Below are positions 59,622-64,000 of a stretch of 64,000 nucleotides of DNA, one piece after another. A program made the position numbers and the translations under genes. The stretch comes from Thamnaconus septentrionalis. Taxonomy: Eukaryota > Chordata > Actinopteri > Tetraodontiformes > Monacanthidae. Positions within the stretch are counted from its first letter, which is position 1, and each line of letters opens with the position of its first letter. The stretch spans positions 5,106,515 to 5,170,514 of the forward strand of contig CM020508.1 in assembly GCA_009823395.1 (NCBI GenBank), read 5' to 3'. A model generated the notes under the pieces. The model was not told where the DNA came from and searched no databases. It saw nothing but the letters and a program-made list of their open reading frames with translations.

Positions 59622-61112
59622 ATGGTTCAATCAACATGCATTAAGAGCAGCATACAGGTAGATCAAATTCTGCCAGGGAAATTGGATACGTATAGGGTGC
59701 AGGAGTTTCTGGGGGAGGGGGTGTATGGGAGGGTAGCGCAGTGTATCAAGATAAATGATCATGAGACTATGGCTGTGAAAATCCTGCGAAAACGCTTTAA
59801 TGCCATTGGCAAAAAGGAAGTAGTCGCCCTTAAAGAGCTTAGAAAGCTTGATGCCAGCAAGAATAACATGGTCAGATTTATTGAGAATTTCTACCATCAG
59901 GGATATTTTTGTCTAGTGTTTGAAATGCTGGACATCAGTCTCTTTGATTTCCTGAAGGTGAGATCTTTCATACCATTGTGTATGTTTGAGGTCAGACTAA
60001 TCATACAACAGATGCTGGTGGCTCTAAGTGCCCTTAAAAGCATTGGTTGGACACACGGAGACATAAAACCAGACAATATAATGCTGGTTGATCATCAGTC
60101 AAAGCCCTTCCAAGTAAAGCTGATAGACTTTGGGATGGCCAGCCCAGTTTCAAAATTAAAGCTTGGCACCAAAATCCAAGCTATAGGCTACAGAGCACCA
60201 GAGGTCATGTTGGGCTTAAACCTCAGCGAGGCTATCGACATTTGGTCCCTTGGCTGTGTCATGGCTTTCCTTTACATGGGCCGCCACCTCTTCCCAGTTC
60301 GGAGTGAATATGAATCTATGAGAATTGTGGTGAAGATGCAGGGCCAGCCTGGAGATGACCTGTTGGACTGCGGGGTTCATTCCAGGGAGTTGTTTACAAA
60401 GGACAGCGATGACTCAAGTCTTTCGTGGAGACTGAAGACGAAGGAGGAATACAAACTGTCAACAGGGTGCACCGTCAAACCCTGTAGCAAGGATTATGAA
60501 TGTTACAACAGCCTCGATGATATTGCTCTGAGTTGCAAAGAAGACAAACATGGCGCTGATTATGAAGATGCACTTTCCTTTTTGAGTCTCCTCAAGCGTA
60601 TGCTGCATCAGAATTGTGAAAGAAGAATTAAGCCCAGCGAAGCCCTGGGGCACCATTTCATCACACTGAAAAACTTTTCAGATGACACGGAAAGCAGTTA
60701 TGTGCCATCAAGCACTTCGACCATCAAAAGCTGCAACACTAGGCAGTCATCATTGGAATTCCAACCCTATTCAATGTTAGATGAAATGGTCAGTTTGAAG
60801 GAGGAATCTCCACCCTTGCTTTGTCCGTTCACAGTGCAAAAAGAAATTGATGCGGACACGAATAAGGATGATCAAGAACCACCAGCCAGCAAGTGTTCGC
60901 CTGTAACCCCTGAAGTCTCACCCAAGGAAAATCCTCCTGTGGAAGACAAGACACCTTCACCAGCTGCTGTTCCTTGTGATTCACCAGTGTTCAAGATAGA
61001 CAGTGATAAAAGTGTTGTCTTTGTGGAAGTTAAGTGTCGGAGGAAATGGCTGAAGAGGGTTCGGACGTTCTTCTCCAGAATGATTATATTTTGCAAAGGC
61101 AGTCCAACCTGA
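59622..61112 (+). CDS. HIPK-like Ser/Thr kinase, single exon, copy 2 (tandem paralogue)
   Basis: A 496-aa intronless kinase, the tandem twin of the gene at 56627-58138. Glycine loop GEGVYGRV (residues 31-38), Lys53 (AVKIL), HGDIKPDNIML (145-155), DFG followed by MAS (169-171), and APE (192-194) are all present, so it looks catalytically competent apart from the HGD variant. Long blocks around the catalytic loop and MGRHLFP are identical to copy 1, even at the DNA level; the C-terminal tails diverge (here Pro/Ser-rich, with SPVTPEVSPKENPP). Both end in a basic, aromatic stretch (RRKWLKRVRTFFSRM here), hinting at a shared membrane- or partner-binding tail. No splice sites are needed. A poly(A) signal lies at 61551-61556. 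The products are probably recent duplicates within a fish HIPK-like family. Confidence 0.82.
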   Translation: MVQSTCIKSSIQVDQILPGKLDTYRVQEFLGEGVYGRVAQCIKINDHETMAVKILRKRFNAIGKKEVVALKELRKLDASKNNMVRFIENFYHQGYFCLVFEMLDISLFDFLKVRSFIPLCMFEVRLIIQQMLVALSALKSIGWTHGDIKPDNIMLVDHQSKPFQVKLIDFGMASPVSKLKLGTKIQAIGYRAPEVMLGLNLSEAIDIWSLGCVMAFLYMGRHLFPVRSEYESMRIVVKMQGQPGDDLLDCGVHSRELFTKDSDDSSLSWRLKTKEEYKLSTGCTVKPCSKDYECYNSLDDIALSCKEDKHGADYEDALSFLSLLKRMLHQNCERRIKPSEALGHHFITLKNFSDDTESSYVPSSTSTIKSCNTRQSSLEFQPYSMLDEMVSLKEESPPLLCPFTVQKEIDADTNKDDQEPPASKCSPVTPEVSPKENPPVEDKTPSPAAVPCDSPVFKIDSDKSVVFVEVKCRRKWLKRVRTFFSRMIIFCKGSPT

Positions 61113-61550
61113 TGTCATCAATTGAGACAGTATGGGTTGAACAGACGTGCAGTTCCTACTACAGTCAACCATCTTGAGTGCTTGGGTAGTTTTCACAGAG
61201 AACTCTGGTTAGCTGTCCATGTGCCAAAGACATGCAGAATCCTTCCATCAGTACTTATCAGGATTGTGGGTTAGGACACCAGAAAAGTTGCATTCTCATG
61301 GACATTAAGAATTCAAGGGCTTTGAAAGAAGCCCTGCACTCAACAAAGAACTGAAATTATGAGTAGCTTTGGTTTGCAAAGCTAATGCTACAGTGGTAAA
61401 AGCAACAGGAATCCTGACCTGAACTGCATCGCCTTCTCCACTAACCTGTGTACAGCTTGAGTTTGCCTCCTATGAGCACAAGAAAGGGCGATGGAAGTCA
61501 TTCGGGGCTGAGGGTGCTGAGGGATAGGCCGCTGATGCAACATTAAATGC

Positions 61551-61556
61551 AATAAA
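61551..61556 (+). terminator. poly(A) signal of HIPK-like kinase copy 2
   Basis: AATAAA about 440 bases after the stop codon. Confidence 0.5.
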
Positions 61557-62583
61557 ATGTAATTTTGTAAAGACACTGGTTATTCCACATTGTCCTTAAT
61601 TACGTATACAGCTGATGCATGGATGGAGCATTTCATTATTGAAATTACTATTATTTTAAAGTATATTCACCACACAGCAGCTAATGAGTCACGTAGAATA
61701 TAATAATTACACTGAGACATACAAAGTGAGGCTCTTCGAAAGTAATTGCATAATTAAACTATAGAGCCAAACTGGCATCAAGTGTGATGGGGAATTTACA
61801 CTGCAATACAGTATGCACACAGTTGAAATATCTAATTTCCAGATTGTCGTCTTTATTTTGAACAGCATTTAATGAACACAACACTTTTTAAGTATTATCC
61901 ATGTTTCATTAGTTATTATTGTGAATTTTTTCTGGCTAAATTTACAATGCTCAAAATACCTTGGGACGAAAATGGCAGCGGTTTGACTGTTTTTGTAAAG
62001 GAACAAATTGAATTGATCAAAACTAAAATTGAGAGATGGTTGAATGGTATACCTTTACAATTAACCCTAACCCTAGAGCAGTTGTTCTATTTTCTTGGTA
62101 AATAAAGTTTAGAATCTACTTAAAACCAGTCAGGGCTTTGATTAAACTATTTTGCTATTCGCCATAATAAAGGAGGTTTAATTACTTCTTCTTTTAACAA
62201 TGTGACCCTCCATTACTCATCATTACCCTGCAGCACTTGATAGACTTAACTGGGTTCCTTCCTAATTAGCGCCCTTTCATTCTTCAAGTAGGGTTGATTG
62301 TTTATGTGCCAGAGCATAAAGGCTTATCCAGCAGATTCGACATTTCCATCCAGGACAGGTCCCACTGCACCTCTGTTGCATCCTGTTTGGTTGCAGGAAG
62401 CCCGACTGCTGGCGGATTCTCTTTCCCAAAAGGCCAACAGCGGCAGGTGAAAAGTGTCGGGTACCTTTATATAAGTAAAGTCACGATTAGCACCACTTAT
62501 TTTCATGATTCACACCCACAAATGGTATTTGCGCAGGGGAAACCTAGCGCTAACATGCTGAGGAGTTAAGATGTATGAGCTAC
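61557..62583. other. spacer between kinase copy 2 and the Ig-receptor exons
   Basis: AT-rich. It probably contains the cytoplasmic-tail exon(s) and 3' UTR of the minus-strand Ig receptor, but none could be fixed. The minus-strand ORF 62324-62506 contains FTYIKV, which weakly resembles an ITIM, without a convincing acceptor. Confidence 0.4.
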
Positions 62584-63912
62584 CTGTGGCGACAAGCCAA
62601 CCAAACAGCCAGAGGAATTAGAAGCAGAAGAACAAGTGTGCATGAAACAATGGCCCACTTCCAGGAGGCTGAAAAAGAGACAAAACCATGTTAGTGACAC
62701 TGTTTATAGAAGGATCAGACATGAAACAATAGCTGCACCTGACGGTTCATCTCTCGCTAGTGTTACGGCCCAAAGCATAGTAGAGGTGCCAGTGCCAGAT
62801 GGAACGGTACCTAAATCCTCTGGCTTTATCTCACATTTCCATTTGGCGAGAGCCCATAGAAAGCATTTGGGAAGAGGAGGCAAAAGCTGAAAGATGACCG
62901 ACCAGGCTCCATCACACTGATGCGAAACCAATCACATTTAGGAATCCACAACATTAACCGTGCCCAGCGGGAGCAAAGCGAAACAATGTAGTCCTCTAAG
63001 CCATCAATGCCATTTTTTCTCTTAATGTAAAAAATAAAACACTCCCCCCCGAAAAAATACCACATAATCAAATTTCAAATTCTTTAAAATCTTGAGTGCA
63101 GCACTGATATGGCAAATTGAAGCAGTACACCACAGCAGGGGAAGCGTTGTTGCGTTGTTGAGCACCGCTGCTATCTCTATACGAACTCAATGAAATCGTT
63201 TTTATGCCTAATAATGTGGAAGCAGCTTTAGTCACTTTTTGCTCTCATAACCTCTATGGAAAGGCACATTGAAAATGTTCTCTGTTGGCAAGATGCTTGG
63301 AAAGATGATTGAGCTCAATTTACAGCTGCTGCACAAGGTCAGTTGCCAAATGTTAATCCAAAACTTCCTTTTTTTGGCTGCCCCCTGGTTTGTTCTCACA
63401 GCTCATAACAAAATCATTTGAGCCGTTGGCTTCCTTTGATCCACTTTGATGCTCTGGTGCATCAAGTGAACGTACTGTGTACGCAACACCAAATATTTTT
63501 TTTTTTTACCTCCGGCGGAAGATGCCCTTCCATCTTCTGATGGACCTAAAAGACAGTTGACATATTTCACAAATTTATTCGCTTGTTCAGTCGGAATGAT
63601 TAATAAGCTCATGAAAAGCAATCTGGCCGCATGACTGACCCCAGTCTGGTCTCACTGATAACCAGCTCTCTGGACTTTCCATCTTGCGGTCGGGGGATGC
63701 ACACTTGTAAAAGCCTTCGTCTTCTCGTGTCACATTTTCAATGGTCATCATTATTGCTTGGCCCGAATATGTACAGTTGTACGTGAGGATCTCTGCCCCG
63801 TTTTTGAAGAATCTCATGTTGCGGAGTTTTCCCGTCTTGTCCCGACAGCATAAAACCACACTGTCACCCTCGACGACAGGGGAAGCCGGTGTCCTCAGGA
63901 TGATGGAGCCAT
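62584..63912 (-). CDS. Ig-superfamily receptor (Fc-receptor-like type), partial: Ig, stalk and transmembrane exons
   Basis: Three minus-strand exons join in phase 1-1-1: 63912-63640 (Ig domain), 63545-63510 (12-residue Gly/Ser-type stalk) and 62668-62584 (transmembrane). The Ig domain has Cys in VVLCCRD and GFYKCASP, the DEGFYKC signature, a RFFKNG strand and an NCT sequon. The order of strands and the ending SPESWLSV resemble fish Fc-receptor-like proteins. The third exon gives a hydrophobic helix (AIVSCTLVLLLLIPLAVWLA) followed by CRH. The receptor would be a type I membrane protein of leukocytes, by family inference. The 5' exons (signal peptide and any further Ig domains) lie right of the window, and the cytoplasmic tail was not resolved, so signalling sign (activating or inhibitory) is unknown. 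Confidence 0.7.
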
Positions 63913-64000
63913 CTGTGGGGCAGATATTGTAGAAATATTGTTTCAACCTGCACCACATTGTTAACATTATCCAAACAGCACCTATTTTGCATCAGACTCA

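Noticed and set aside
62062..62074. Telomere-like repeat (taaccctaaccctag)
   Set aside because: Only two units; it has no array and is not an interstitial telomere.
62324..62506. Cytoplasmic-tail exon with an ITIM for the Ig receptor
   Set aside because: FTYIKV is suggestive, but no acceptor in the right phase was found; kept only as a hint.

Overview
This window is vertebrate nuclear DNA, most likely from a percomorph-type teleost fish. Genes are split by short GT-AG introns, dinucleotide microsatellites are abundant, teleost-type dispersed repeats are common, and the intronless HIPK-like kinases resemble a family expanded in fishes. No bacterial, phage or viral gene was recognised. Exon borders were derived by hand from splice motifs, reading phase and recalled family alignments; no search was run.

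Layout. (1) 1-8374, plus strand: the last three coding exons of impact, a translational regulator of the GCN2 pathway. (2) 11.1-15.3 kb, plus strand: a three-exon histamine H3/H4-type GPCR whose last exon carries a one-base deficit in a run of A. impact followed by a histamine receptor matches the human IMPACT-HRH4 order. (3) 15.3-30.7 kb: a region with no recognised gene, holding microsatellites, a tRNA-derived SINE, nuclear-receptor-like motifs near a TATA-like box, and one unexplained 274-codon ORF. (4) 30.8-40.1 kb, minus strand: a complete 13-coding-exon transglutaminase 1 (about 800 aa) with its catalytic triad and an unusual Lys-Asp repeat. (5) 40.1-48.5 kb: intergenic, rich in repeats. 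(6) 48.5-54.9 kb, minus strand: a complete 16-coding-exon rabggta (about 583 aa), the alpha subunit of Rab geranylgeranyltransferase. Its introns carry a hAT-type element and another inverted-repeat element. TGM1 next to RABGGTA is also a conserved vertebrate pair. (7) 56.6-61.1 kb, plus strand: two closely similar single-exon HIPK-like kinase genes in tandem. (8) 62.6-63.9 kb, minus strand: three phase-compatible exons (Ig domain, stalk, transmembrane segment) of an Ig-superfamily receptor that runs off the right edge.

The genes do not form a pathway. The window joins two ancestral vertebrate synteny blocks (human 18q11-like and 14q11-like) to a fish-type kinase/immune-receptor segment. Points most worth a second look are the H3-type receptor frameshift, a TG repeat acting as the pre-acceptor tract of its exon 2, the uORF abutting its start, the KD tract in tgm1, the hAT insertion right after a rabggta splice donor, and the kinase pair with a non-standard HGD catalytic motif.
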